A stretch of 64,000 nucleotides of DNA from Candidatus Gastranaerophilales bacterium. Lineage in GTDB: Bacteria > Cyanobacteriota > Vampirovibrionia > Gastranaerophilales > Gastranaerophilaceae. Positions within the stretch are counted from its first letter, which is position 1. Each line of letters starts with the position of its first letter. The position numbers and the translations under genes were made by a program. The notes beneath the pieces were generated by a model. That model was not told the origin of the DNA and did not search any database. It worked only from the letters and a program-made list of their open reading frames with translations. Where the stretch lies: the NCBI GenBank assembly GCA_944324225.1, contig CALUVL010000009.1, positions 1 through 64,000 on the forward strand. Reading direction: 5' to 3'. Below are positions 8,144-16,860 of the stretch, in pieces.

Positions 8144-8993
8144 AGTAATAGCTGTTGTTGGTCCTACTGCTTCAGGAAAAACTGATTATGCGCTTGCCCT
8201 TGCAGAAAAAATTTCAGGAGAAATTGTTTCTGCTGATTCGCGGTTGGTATATAAAGGATTTGATATAGGAACTGCAAAACCTACAATTGAGGAACGCAAG
8301 TCCATCCCACACTATATGATAGATATTGTGGAACCCGAGGTGGATTATTCTGCAGGACTTTATGTTGAGGAGGCAACAAGAATGATTGATAATATCATTG
8401 GAAGAGATCGGGTTCCGATTGTGGTTGGCGGTACAGGGCTTTATTTTAGATTACTGCTTGAAAATTATGATGTTCCGAAAATTGAACCTGATTATGAATT
8501 TAGAGATATGTTAAGAGACTTTCCAGCAGAAGAACTTTATAAGATGCTAAAATCAAAAGACCCGCAGCGAGCAGAAGAAATAGAACAGAATGATAGGAAA
8601 AAAATAATAAGAGCTCTGGAAATGTCTGAACATCTTGAAAAACCGCTTTCTGAATATAAAAAAGAACCTTTGTATGATGTACAGTGGATAGGACTTAATT
8701 TTGAGCGCAGTGTTTTATATGAAAGAATAAACCGTCGTGTTGACATAATGGTTGAAAGCGGGCTTATAGATGAAACGAAATTTCTTTTGGAACAGCACGG
8801 ACGCATTAAGAATCTTGTTTGTACAATAGGATATCAAGAGATGCTTGCTTATTTGGACGGAATTTTAACCTTAGATGAAGCAAAGGATAAATTAAAACAG
8901 AATACCAGAAATTATGCCAAGCGCCAGCTGACATGGTTTCGAAAAAATAAGGATATAAAATGGAATATTGAGCCGGTAAAACTTAAAAAGTAA
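8124..8993 (+). CDS. miaA: tRNA dimethylallyltransferase
   Basis: MiaA transfers a dimethylallyl group to N6 of A37 in tRNAs reading UNN codons. The P-loop GPTASGKTDYALALA lies close to the N-terminus. The family blocks SADSRLVYKGFDIGTAKP, HYMIDIV, VGGTGLYFRLL and KRQLTWFRK are all present. I place the start at GTG 8124 because GGAG lies nine bases upstream. An ATG at 8094 is in frame and would add ten residues, but has no ribosome binding site. Either start lies inside the end of the upstream membrane-protein gene, implying coupled translation. The length of about 289 residues is normal for the family. Confidence 0.95.
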   Translation: MKKQKPKVIAVVGPTASGKTDYALALAEKISGEIVSADSRLVYKGFDIGTAKPTIEERKSIPHYMIDIVEPEVDYSAGLYVEEATRMIDNIIGRDRVPIVVGGTGLYFRLLLENYDVPKIEPDYEFRDMLRDFPAEELYKMLKSKDPQRAEEIEQNDRKKIIRALEMSEHLEKPLSEYKKEPLYDVQWIGLNFERSVLYERINRRVDIMVESGLIDETKFLLEQHGRIKNLVCTIGYQEMLAYLDGILTLDEAKDKLKQNTRNYAKRQLTWFRKNKDIKWNIEPVKLKK

Positions 8994-9059
8994 CAAAATT
9001 TTATTTATGATAATATTACATTAAGGGATATGTCCTTGTTAAATTTAGAGAGGGATAAT

Positions 9060-12000
9060 ATGAATAAAAAAGGTTTAAAAATAGCTGGAATTTGCATTTT
9101 AGGAATTTTAGTGTTTTGTTATGTTGTTTTTCTGGCTATTCCGTTGTTGGTGAATATTTATTTAAAATCTCATAATGCAGATGTAGTAAGAATGATAGAG
9201 GATGTAAGCGGCTTTAAGGTTGTGTTAAATGATATAAAACTGGTTACATCTCCAAAACTTACTGCTGGGATAAAATTGGGTCATGCAGAAGTCGCTCCGG
9301 CAGGCCACGAAAATATATTTTCAGCTGACGGATTTGATATTAGATTATCCATTTTGCCTCTTATAACAAAAAGAATTGAGCTTGATAAGATTTCTGCTAA
9401 AAATACCAGAATATTCATAGCTGTAAAAAAGGATGGTCATTTTGTAATAGAAGATTGTTTAAAGAATATTTTGTCTGATACCACTACAGCTCCTCAGTCT
9501 TCTACTACTGGACTTCCATTCGGGTTTAAGCTTTCTAACAGACTTCCTAATATATATTTGACAAATACAAACATTGAATTTTACGATCAGAATAAAGCTA
9601 AAAAATATTACTTTGAGGCACAAAAGTTTAATTTAACTGATTTCGTGTTTAATAAAAAGGTTAAAATAGTTTCTAATGGTGCGGTTTATCTGGATGAAAC
9701 AAAGCATTTTTCATATGATGTCAAAATAAAAAATCATATTATGCCGAATTTTGATTTGAACGATATGTTGTTTCCTGCCACTGTTGAAACAGTTAGTGCT
9801 CCTGTAAACAATGTTACAGTTGCAAAAACATCTGCTCCTGTAATAAATGTAATTGATATATTTGAAGCAATTCATACGAACCGGCTTGCGGCTGATTTGA
9901 AAGCTGATGTTGAAACTTACGGCTCTATAGAAGATTTTCATTATTACGGGTACATTAATGTTGACGGAATTACCATTGCTGTTGACGGTAAAACTCTTCC
10001 AGAAGGTATTGTTAACGTTGAATTGAATCATAATAACGCTAAAATATCGGCGTCTCTTCACCCTGCATCTGATGAAAGCTTAACTTTGCTAAGTGATATA
10101 AAGACGGGTAAGAATTTTCAGTTTTCGGTTCATGTAGTTTCAAATGCGGGTATAAATAATATAATTAATTTGCTTGACAGTGTCGCCAAATCATTCGGAA
10201 TTGATGATCTGGATTCATTGTCCGGTACTGGAAATATTGATGCGGATTTTTCTGTAACCGGTGATAAAAAGAAAATTGCATCTTCCGGATATTTTAAAAT
10301 ACCATCAGGATCTCTAAATTACAAAGCATTTAATGTGTTAATTGACAAAATTAAAGCGGATATAGATTTTTCAGATAACAACGTAAATATTAAAGACATT
10401 TCATTTTCAGTATTTAATCAGCCATTAAAGATGTATGGAACGATAACAAACAAAGCAGAAACAGATTTGCACCTGACTGCAGATAAACTTTTAATCAAAG
10501 CACTTGTAGCTGCGGCAGGACAAGTATCTTTGTTGAAAGAAAATATTTTTAATTCTGGTACTTTGTCTATGGAAGCTATTTTACAGGGGAAATTATCAGC
10601 CCCTGTTCCGTCTGTCAGTCTCAGTGTTGATAATCTTAACATCAAAAATATACCGTCAAATATGACACTGAAACTCAAGAGAGCTTTATTTGATATAACT
10701 ACTGATGATAATGCCTATGAAGGGCTGTTGAATATAGAAACGGCTGATATTGTATCTCCGTTTGCGACTGTAAAAGCTCCACGAGCTGAAGTTACAATTA
10801 ACGAAAAAGATATAAATATTGACAGCGCCTATATTCTGGTTGACAATTCAAGAATTGATATTTCAGGATCAGTAAAGGATTATGCGGATCCTGAGGATGT
10901 AAGTATAAATATCAATGCAAGCGGCAGTCTTGTCGGATCAGACTTGCTGAGTTTTATACCTGCAGATTTCAGAACCGGCATGAGCGCTAAAGGCAAACTT
11001 CCGCTGAAGGTTTCTGTTACAGGTAATTTTAAACAACAATTGATTAATGCCAATCTTGATATTTCGCCAAATAATTATGTTTCAATTCTTGATATTGATT
11101 TGTTGAAAAATAAATCTGCGGTTATTAAATCAAGTTTAAAAATAGCGGATGATTCTTTGAAAATTTACGATACGGGTCTTTCTGCCGGCGGTGTCAATAT
11201 TGCAACAGTTGACGGGGTAATAAATAATATTTCCAGAACTCAGAATATGTCTATAAATTTGGCCGTTCCGTCTTATGTTTCAATGCCTGTACCAATGATG
11301 GGTAAAAATTCTGAAATTAAACTAACCGGAAATCTTCATGTCGGCGGTACACCTTTGAATCCGACATTGAAAGGAAAAGCTTCAATTCCTTTGATTGATC
11401 TGCCGGATATGGCTGTTAAATTGGAAAATCTGGATGTGAATTTAAACGGGCCTCTTGCAAAAGGTAAAGGCACTTTAGGTAAAATTACTTCCGGCGGAAT
11501 TGTTGCAGAAAATCTGGCATCGGATTTCACTTTTAATCCGAATAACGGAGTATTTTATTTAAACAATATTAAAGGAACAGCTTTCAAAGGCGATTTGACC
11601 GGGGATGTTTCTTATAACATGATAAACGGTAAAATAGGTGTTAACCTGAAAGGTTCAGGGCTTGATGCCGTTTCTGCGATTAATGGTGCAGCAGGCATTA
11701 AAAATGCACTTACAGGTACACTTGATTTTTCTGCTAATGTTACAACATCAGGGGTTACAGATGTTGATATGATTAAAAATCTTAAAGGAAATGTTTCGTT
11801 TGATATCAAAAACGGTGCATTTGCCGGTATTGGCCGTATTGAAAGTCTGTTGTCTGCAAATAATATTATGTCAAATGTTATTCTTAAGGCTGCAGTTGCA
11901 GCACTTTCTTCTCTTCCTGTAATCAAAGAAAGTGCAAATTTTGATTATCTGAAGGGCGCAATGACTTTTAACGAAGGCTGGGCAAATATTTCTTCAATTA

Positions 12001-12668
12001 CATCTTCTGGTGCTAATGTAGCTTACTATATAACCGGTAAATATAATATTTTAAACGGATCTGCCAATGTTACGATTTTGGGTCGCCTGAGCGCTGATGT
12101 TGTTGCAGTTCTCGGGCCTCTTGGAGAGCTTTCTGTTGATAAATTAACTTCATATATTCCTAAATTTGGCGCACTGACTGCAAATATTATTAAAACGGTA
12201 ACTGCCAATCCAGCTAATGAAAAGACGGAATTTATACCACAATTATCAGGTGATGATGAAGTCTATAAGGATTTTAAAGTCGAATTCAACGGCGGTGTTG
12301 AAAGTTCAAGTTCTGTCAAGTCGTTTAAATGGTTGAATAATCCTGATATGTCCGCAATTGAATCAACAAGCCTGAAAGAACAGGTTCAAACAAGTGCAGA
12401 GAATGTAAAACAGAATATAAAAAATAATGTTGATGCTATTAAAAATTTTAAAGAACAAACTTCCTCTGACTTGAAAACTACTGCCTCTGACCTTAAGCAA
12501 CAGTCTGAAGCAGCTAAAGAAAATATTAAAAATCAGGTGCAAAATGTAAAAGACAGCGTTGATGAAATTATGAATTTATTTAAAAAGCCATCAACTTCTG
12601 CTCCGGCAACAGACGCCGGGGCTGTATCACCTGCTGCACCGCCTGCGTCAACTGCACCTGCGCAATAG
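9060..12668 (+). CDS. large AsmA-like membrane-anchored protein
   Basis: The protein has 1202 residues from the ATG at 9060, preferred over ATG 9030 because GAGAGGG precedes it at about six bases. Residues 1-30 hold a signal-anchor helix. The long middle is repetitive beta-rich sequence with recurring short motifs such as GNIDADFSVTG, GKLPLKVSVTG and GTLDFSANVTTSG. This is the pattern of AsmA/TamB/YhdP-type proteins that form elongated lipid-transfer grooves between the two membranes. An AsmA-type C-terminal block (LKGNVSFDIKNGAFAGIGRIE) appears at about residue 910. Residues of about 1105-1180 form a charged amphipathic helix with an 11-residue-like periodicity, and the tail is Pro/Ala/Ser/Thr rich. 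Phospholipid transport to the outer membrane is the likely role (inference). It follows miaA and faces the gene at 12670 with a one-base gap. Confidence 0.78.
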   Translation: MNKKGLKIAGICILGILVFCYVVFLAIPLLVNIYLKSHNADVVRMIEDVSGFKVVLNDIKLVTSPKLTAGIKLGHAEVAPAGHENIFSADGFDIRLSILPLITKRIELDKISAKNTRIFIAVKKDGHFVIEDCLKNILSDTTTAPQSSTTGLPFGFKLSNRLPNIYLTNTNIEFYDQNKAKKYYFEAQKFNLTDFVFNKKVKIVSNGAVYLDETKHFSYDVKIKNHIMPNFDLNDMLFPATVETVSAPVNNVTVAKTSAPVINVIDIFEAIHTNRLAADLKADVETYGSIEDFHYYGYINVDGITIAVDGKTLPEGIVNVELNHNNAKISASLHPASDESLTLLSDIKTGKNFQFSVHVVSNAGINNIINLLDSVAKSFGIDDLDSLSGTGNIDADFSVTGDKKKIASSGYFKIPSGSLNYKAFNVLIDKIKADIDFSDNNVNIKDISFSVFNQPLKMYGTITNKAETDLHLTADKLLIKALVAAAGQVSLLKENIFNSGTLSMEAILQGKLSAPVPSVSLSVDNLNIKNIPSNMTLKLKRALFDITTDDNAYEGLLNIETADIVSPFATVKAPRAEVTINEKDINIDSAYILVDNSRIDISGSVKDYADPEDVSININASGSLVGSDLLSFIPADFRTGMSAKGKLPLKVSVTGNFKQQLINANLDISPNNYVSILDIDLLKNKSAVIKSSLKIADDSLKIYDTGLSAGGVNIATVDGVINNISRTQNMSINLAVPSYVSMPVPMMGKNSEIKLTGNLHVGGTPLNPTLKGKASIPLIDLPDMAVKLENLDVNLNGPLAKGKGTLGKITSGGIVAENLASDFTFNPNNGVFYLNNIKGTAFKGDLTGDVSYNMINGKIGVNLKGSGLDAVSAINGAAGIKNALTGTLDFSANVTTSGVTDVDMIKNLKGNVSFDIKNGAFAGIGRIESLLSANNIMSNVILKAAVAALSSLPVIKESANFDYLKGAMTFNEGWANISSITSSGANVAYYITGKYNILNGSANVTILGRLSADVVAVLGPLGELSVDKLTSYIPKFGALTANIIKTVTANPANEKTEFIPQLSGDDEVYKDFKVEFNGGVESSSSVKSFKWLNNPDMSAIESTSLKEQVQTSAENVKQNIKNNVDAIKNFKEQTSSDLKTTASDLKQQSEAAKENIKNQVQNVKDSVDEIMNLFKKPSTSAPATDAGAVSPAAPPASTAPAQ

Positions 12669-12669
12669 G

Positions 12670-13638
12670 TTATAAAATGCAGGCAAGCACCATAAGAAGC
12701 AAAGTTCCTATTTGTACAGCTGTTGTCAGATTTTGAGAAAATCTGTTGCTGTCATATTTGGCTGCAGTTTTTTGTGCTTTATATGCACTAGAAATTCTGT
12801 TAATTCGAGTTTCGTTATCATCTGTTGAAAAATTGGTACCGAACATGGCGCTTTCAAGTCTTGAAAGTCTGTTTTCTGTTGAATCATTTTTAAAAGTTTG
12901 ATTAAGTATATTTTTTTCAACTGTGCTTAGGTTGTATTTTTTTCCACTATAAGCTTGAGAGGGCTGACTGTTTGCGGTTTTAAAATTTTTTTCCATAGCT
13001 TTTTGTCTGGCATTGAAATTTTCGTAGTCAAACCCATCGTATGTCTGATATTTGTTAAGATGGTAGTCTGCTCCGAGCGGCGGAACATAGTCATCATAGA
13101 ATTCGTTTGAGGATTGTGCTATTTGATTATCCATAAGCGATTTTGGCTTAATTTCTGCTTTAAGCCTGTCTGTTCTTGTCGCAAGGTCATCGTTTATATA
13201 TTCTTTCCCGAAGGTTTCCAGCTCCAGTTTTGAAAGTCGTTTTTTGATATCTTCTTTAGGGGTTGATTTATTGAATACTATTTCTTCAAGTTCGTCTACG
13301 GCAGGGTAAGTGACATTTGATGCTGCAACCGGAGCCTCTTCTATTGCAAATTCATCTTCTGCAAAAGTGTCTTCTTTGGGTTCAATTTGCTGGCCTATTA
13401 AGTCTGTTGCCATATCTTTTTTCAACCTTGCAATTCTTTCAGATGCAGGTTTTGTTGACACTGTTCCATAAATGCTGTTTTCAAGTCTGTCAAGTCTTGC
13501 ACTTTCGCTTTCTGAGTTGTAGGTGAATCCATAGAGTGAATTTTCCAGTTTATCTATAACTTGATTATTATTTGCTGCTAACACAGGACTTATGGCAAGA
13601 AAAGATATTAATCCGATTGTAAGAATTTGTTTTTTCAT
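12670..13638 (-). CDS. exported protein with three RLxRLE/FG repeat units
   Basis: This 322-residue protein has a clear signal peptide (MKKQILTIGLISFLAISPVLA, probable cleavage after residue 21 or 22) and a C-terminal hydrophobic segment at about 305-322 that may anchor it. Three units of about 45 residues, at roughly 28-72, 115-159 and 239-282, share the plan Leu/Val-Glu-x3-aromatic, a spacer, then Arg-Leu-x-Arg/Lys-Leu-Glu-x3-Phe/Tyr-Gly, another spacer, then Arg-x2-Arg-Leu/Ile. The segments between units are acidic and probably disordered. I cannot name a function; an envelope-associated helical repeat is likely. A perfect ribosome binding site, AAGGAG, precedes the ATG. Confidence 0.75.
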   Translation of the reverse strand: MKKQILTIGLISFLAISPVLAANNNQVIDKLENSLYGFTYNSESESARLDRLENSIYGTVSTKPASERIARLKKDMATDLIGQQIEPKEDTFAEDEFAIEEAPVAASNVTYPAVDELEEIVFNKSTPKEDIKKRLSKLELETFGKEYINDDLATRTDRLKAEIKPKSLMDNQIAQSSNEFYDDYVPPLGADYHLNKYQTYDGFDYENFNARQKAMEKNFKTANSQPSQAYSGKKYNLSTVEKNILNQTFKNDSTENRLSRLESAMFGTNFSTDDNETRINRISSAYKAQKTAAKYDSNRFSQNLTTAVQIGTLLLMVLACIL

Positions 13639-13740
13639 ATTGCAACTCCTTAAATGTAGAATAAGGTTTTGCGTTATTGAAAACTATTCTACGGAGCTGC
13701 GATTTTGAAAAAGCTAAAAATCATAATAAAATTCTAAGCA

Positions 13741-13774
13741 AAAAGCAGTATGTTTTTTATTTCATACTGCTTTT
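13741..13774 (-). terminator. rho-independent terminator of the nifU-nifS operon
   Basis: A perfect 12-bp stem (AAAAGCAGTATG at 13741-13752 pairing with 13763-13774) with a 10-base loop lies just after the nifS stop codon. On the minus strand it ends in CTTTTTGC, giving the U-run needed for termination. It does not serve the gene at 12670-13638, which starts below it. Confidence 0.8.
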
Positions 13775-13796
13775 GTACTAAACATTAGTTTAATTT

Positions 13797-14990
13797 TTAA
13801 CCTTTTAATCTTTTGAGATTTGCAAGTTCTTCCTGATAAGGCGAAAGTTTTGTGATTTTTTCGATAATTCCTGGCAGAACTTCAAGTACATAATCAATTT
13901 CTTTTTCTGTTGTGTATTTTGATAGCGACCACCTAATACTTCCATGAATTGAAGTGAACGGAACATTCATTGCCCTTAAGACATGGCTCGGTTCAAGAGA
14001 TCCTGATGTGCATGCGCTTCCTGAACTTGCGCATATGCCTAAGTCGCTCAAATGGAGCAGAATAAGTTCACCTTCAATGTATTCAAAGCCGATGTTTGTA
14101 GTGTTCGGGACTCTGTTTGCAACTCCCGTGTTGAGGCGGGAATTGAAGATTGATTTAATTATTCCTGTTTCGAGTTTATCTCTTAACCTTTTAACTTCGG
14201 TCATTTCGTAGTTAAGACTGTCTGCTGCAAGTTCTGCGGCTTTTGCAAGCCCTACAATATAAGGAACGTTTTCAGTCCCCGCACGTTTGCCTCTTTCCTG
14301 ATGCCCGCCGATAATCAATGGCGTTATCAACGTTTTAGAATTTATATAAAGTGCGCCTACACCTTTCGGTGCATGAAATTTGTGTCCGGAAATGCCGAGT
14401 AGATCAATTCCTGCCGCCTGAACATCTATAGGAATTTTGCCTGCAACCTGAACTGCGTCAACAAAGAATTTTGTTTCTTTGTTTTTGGATTTGATTATTT
14501 CCGAAATCTTTTCTATCGGAAATATAACACCTGTTTCGTTGTTTGCATACATAACTGACACAAGTGCGGTGTCGTAATTTATTGCTTCTTCCAGTTGTGC
14601 AAGATCAAGTTCTCCGTTTGCGTTCACTCCGATATAGTCAACTTTGTAGCCTTCTTTTTCTAGTGTCTGATAAAGGTTCAAAACACAGGGGTGTTCAACT
14701 TTTGTTGTTATGATGTGGCGTTTGTTCTTGTTCATGTTTAAGACGCCGCGGATTGCTGTGTTTGCGCTTTCAGAACCGCATGAGGTGAAGATGATTTCTT
14801 TTTCGCTTTCTGCATTTAGAAAATCTTTAATCACTCCTCTGGCATCTCTTACAGCATGGTTTGATTTTTTTGCAAATTCATAAATGCTGGAAGGGTTTGC
14901 GTATTCTTCCTTGAAATAAGGCATCATTGCCTCAAGAACTTCCGGAGCAACTTTTGTTGTTGCGTTGTTGTCTAAATATATAAGGTTCAT
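13797..14990 (-). CDS. nifS: cysteine desulfurase, NifS type
   Basis: This 397-residue PLP enzyme removes sulfur from cysteine and hands it to a scaffold for Fe-S cluster assembly. The PLP lysine is K204 in SGHKFHAPKG. The catalytic cysteine is C327 in the loop SSGSACTSGSLEPSH, and this longer loop is typical of the IscS/NifS class. The N-terminal block IYLDNNATTKVAPEVLEAM is canonical. It starts one base within the nifU stop (TAATG), preceded by GGTGG, so nifU and nifS are translationally coupled. It most likely serves general Fe-S cluster formation, because no nitrogenase genes are seen. Confidence 0.95.
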   Translation of the reverse strand: MNLIYLDNNATTKVAPEVLEAMMPYFKEEYANPSSIYEFAKKSNHAVRDARGVIKDFLNAESEKEIIFTSCGSESANTAIRGVLNMNKNKRHIITTKVEHPCVLNLYQTLEKEGYKVDYIGVNANGELDLAQLEEAINYDTALVSVMYANNETGVIFPIEKISEIIKSKNKETKFFVDAVQVAGKIPIDVQAAGIDLLGISGHKFHAPKGVGALYINSKTLITPLIIGGHQERGKRAGTENVPYIVGLAKAAELAADSLNYEMTEVKRLRDKLETGIIKSIFNSRLNTGVANRVPNTTNIGFEYIEGELILLHLSDLGICASSGSACTSGSLEPSHVLRAMNVPFTSIHGSIRWSLSKYTTEKEIDYVLEVLPGIIEKITKLSPYQEELANLKRLKG

Positions 14991-15829
14991 TATGCCACCT
15001 CGATTACGTCTATATTCTTGTCTACGGTTTCTCTTAAAGTACTTTCAACGAAAGCTTTCAGAGTCAGATGTGAATTTTTGCATCCTGAACATTTTCCTCT
15101 GAGTTTTACAAGAACTTTGTTGCCGTCAATATCAACAAGTGTAATATCTCCGCCGTCTTTTCTGAGTTCCGGAGAAATTTGCGATTCTATTACGTTGTTG
15201 ATTTTGAGAATTCTTTGCGCCGGAGAAAGAGCCGGTGCATCTTTTTTGTTTTCTTCTTTCTTGTAATAGGTGTCAATGATATCCTGAATAAGACCTTTGC
15301 ACTTTCCGCATGCACCGCCTGCTTTGGTGTAATTAGTTACTTCTTCAACTGTTTTAAGTCCGTTTTGCTTGATTGCATCCCAGATAAGGTTTTCAGTTAC
15401 ATTGAAGCATGTGCAGACGATTTTTTCTTCTTTCTTTTCATTTCTCAAATCATCAAGGTCTGTCATATCATCAAAGTTTTTAAGTGCATCTTCTAGAGCC
15501 TCATAGCCCATAACAGAGCAGTGCATTTTTTCCGGAGGAAGGCCGCCGAGCTGGTCGGCAATGTCTTTGTTCGTAATTTTCTTAACTTCTTCTACTGTTT
15601 TTCCGATAATCATTTCAGTCAGAATGCTTGAACTTGCAACTGCGCTTCCGCATCCAAAAGTTTGAAATTTGGCATCTGTTACAATTCCGTCTTTTATTTT
15701 TAAGTATATTTTTAGTGAATCACCGCAGGCAAGAGAACCAGCTTCACCGATTGCATCAGCGTTATCGATTTTGCCGACATTTCTGGGGTTTCTGTAGTGA
15801 TCCATTACTTTTTCCGAATAATCCCACAT
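14990..15829 (-). CDS. nifU: Fe-S cluster scaffold NifU, three-domain form
   Basis: This 279-residue protein has the full NifU architecture. An IscU-like scaffold domain (about 1-125) carries C35, C60 and C104. A BFD-type [2Fe-2S] domain (about 135-190) carries C139, C141, C174 and C177. A C-terminal Nfu domain (about 205-279) carries the CxxC at C247/C250 in GKCSGCKNSH. It works with NifS to build and deliver clusters. The ATG is preceded by AAGGA. Full-length NifU together with NifS is known as the main Fe-S system in several anaerobes that do not fix nitrogen, as well as in diazotrophs. Confidence 0.95.
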   Translation of the reverse strand: MWDYSEKVMDHYRNPRNVGKIDNADAIGEAGSLACGDSLKIYLKIKDGIVTDAKFQTFGCGSAVASSSILTEMIIGKTVEEVKKITNKDIADQLGGLPPEKMHCSVMGYEALEDALKNFDDMTDLDDLRNEKKEEKIVCTCFNVTENLIWDAIKQNGLKTVEEVTNYTKAGGACGKCKGLIQDIIDTYYKKEENKKDAPALSPAQRILKINNVIESQISPELRKDGGDITLVDIDGNKVLVKLRGKCSGCKNSHLTLKAFVESTLRETVDKNIDVIEVA

Positions 15830-15932
15830 ATCATTTTCCTTTATTTATCTAACCATAATTACATTTTACCGTAAAAAAAATGTAAGCTTTAGTTTTTAAT
15901 ATAAAATTAATTATTCGTGAAAAATACCGGAA

Positions 15933-16820
15933 TTATTCTATAATAAGTGTTTCATCACTAAGTTTTGTCTTTGCACCGATTGCAACCGTTGTTTTACAGC
16001 TTGTGTGCGATATCTTAAAACCGCTGACAGCAGGGATTTTGAGTTCGTTTGCGGTTTCTTTAAAAAGTCTAAGAAGCCATTCTTTGTTATCTGTATCAGC
16101 AAAATATCCGAAACATAAAGCTCTTATATTATTTCTGAATTGTTCTATATTAATCAGTTGTCTTAGCATTCTGTCGATTTTATAGACCGGCTCATTGATA
16201 TCCTCTGCAAAAAATATAAAGGGTTCCTCAGGTATAAAATCAATTCCGCAAAGTGATGCAATGGTTGCAAGATTTCCGCCCCAGAGGATGCCTGAGGCTT
16301 TCCCTTGGCGGATTATATTGTTGCCATTTATTGTGTAAGAATCAGAACTTACTGCTTTAAAAAATTCATTCATTGTGAAATCAGATTTTTCAGGATTTCC
16401 AAAATCGCTTAAAATCATGGGGCCTGAGTAGGTTATAAGTCCGGCATTTTTTAAAAACATGAGATTAAGTGCCGTAATATCAGAGTATCCGCAAAAGATT
16501 TTGGGGTTATTTCTTATTATTAAATAGTCAATTTTTTCTATTATTCTGATTGCTCCGTAACCTCCACGCATACAAATAATCGCATTAATTTCTGGGTTTT
16601 CAAAAAAAGCATGCAAATTTTTAATTCTTGTATCATCATCTCCTGCAAGGTATCTGTCTTTTTTGTAAAGATCGCTGCTTATCAATGTTTTGTAGCCTTT
16701 GTTTGCAAAATAGTCAACTGCAGTCATAATTGCTCTTGTATCATTCGAAACTGCCCCGGATGTTGCTAAAATCCCTATTGTATCTCCCTTTTTCAACCTT
16801 GCAGGTTTAATTATGTTCAT
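15933..16820 (-). CDS. ldcA: LD-carboxypeptidase, peptidase family S66
   Basis: The 295-residue protein belongs to the S66 serine peptidases, which remove the terminal D-alanine from murein tetrapeptides or act on microcin-like substrates. The nucleophile Ser lies in CGYSDITALNL at about residue 117, the preceding MRGGYGAIRI is characteristic, and the Glu and His of the triad fall in AEDINEPVYKID and KISHTSCKTTVAIG. There is no signal peptide, so it acts in the cytoplasm, consistent with murein recycling. AAAGGGG lies five bases before ATG. It is divergent from dnaX with only 40 bases between. Confidence 0.9.
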   Translation of the reverse strand: MNIIKPARLKKGDTIGILATSGAVSNDTRAIMTAVDYFANKGYKTLISSDLYKKDRYLAGDDDTRIKNLHAFFENPEINAIICMRGGYGAIRIIEKIDYLIIRNNPKIFCGYSDITALNLMFLKNAGLITYSGPMILSDFGNPEKSDFTMNEFFKAVSSDSYTINGNNIIRQGKASGILWGGNLATIASLCGIDFIPEEPFIFFAEDINEPVYKIDRMLRQLINIEQFRNNIRALCFGYFADTDNKEWLLRLFKETANELKIPAVSGFKISHTSCKTTVAIGAKTKLSDETLIIE

Positions 16821-16845
16821 ATTTTGCCCCTTTTAAAAAAAACTC

Positions 16846-16854
16846 TGTTATAAT
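16846..16854 (+). promoter_or_regulatory. extended -10 promoter giving a predicted leaderless dnaX mRNA
   Basis: TGT followed by TATAAT (16849-16854) is a perfect extended -10. Six bases then lead to the ATG at 16861, so the expected start of transcription is the A of the start codon. A weak TTGCCC at 16824-16829 lies 19 bases upstream. No Shine-Dalgarno sequence exists between promoter and start. Confidence 0.65.
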
Positions 16855-16860
16855 GATACC

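Noticed and set aside
9711-10061. 116-codon frame antisense to the AsmA-like gene
   Set aside because: No ribosome site, composition of a shadow frame, and lies wholly inside a convincing gene.
15859-15885. TTACATTTT/AAAATGTAA hairpin between nifU and ldcA
   Set aside because: The stem is short and purely A/T, the tail is not a T-run on either strand, and it can arise by chance in AT-rich sequence.
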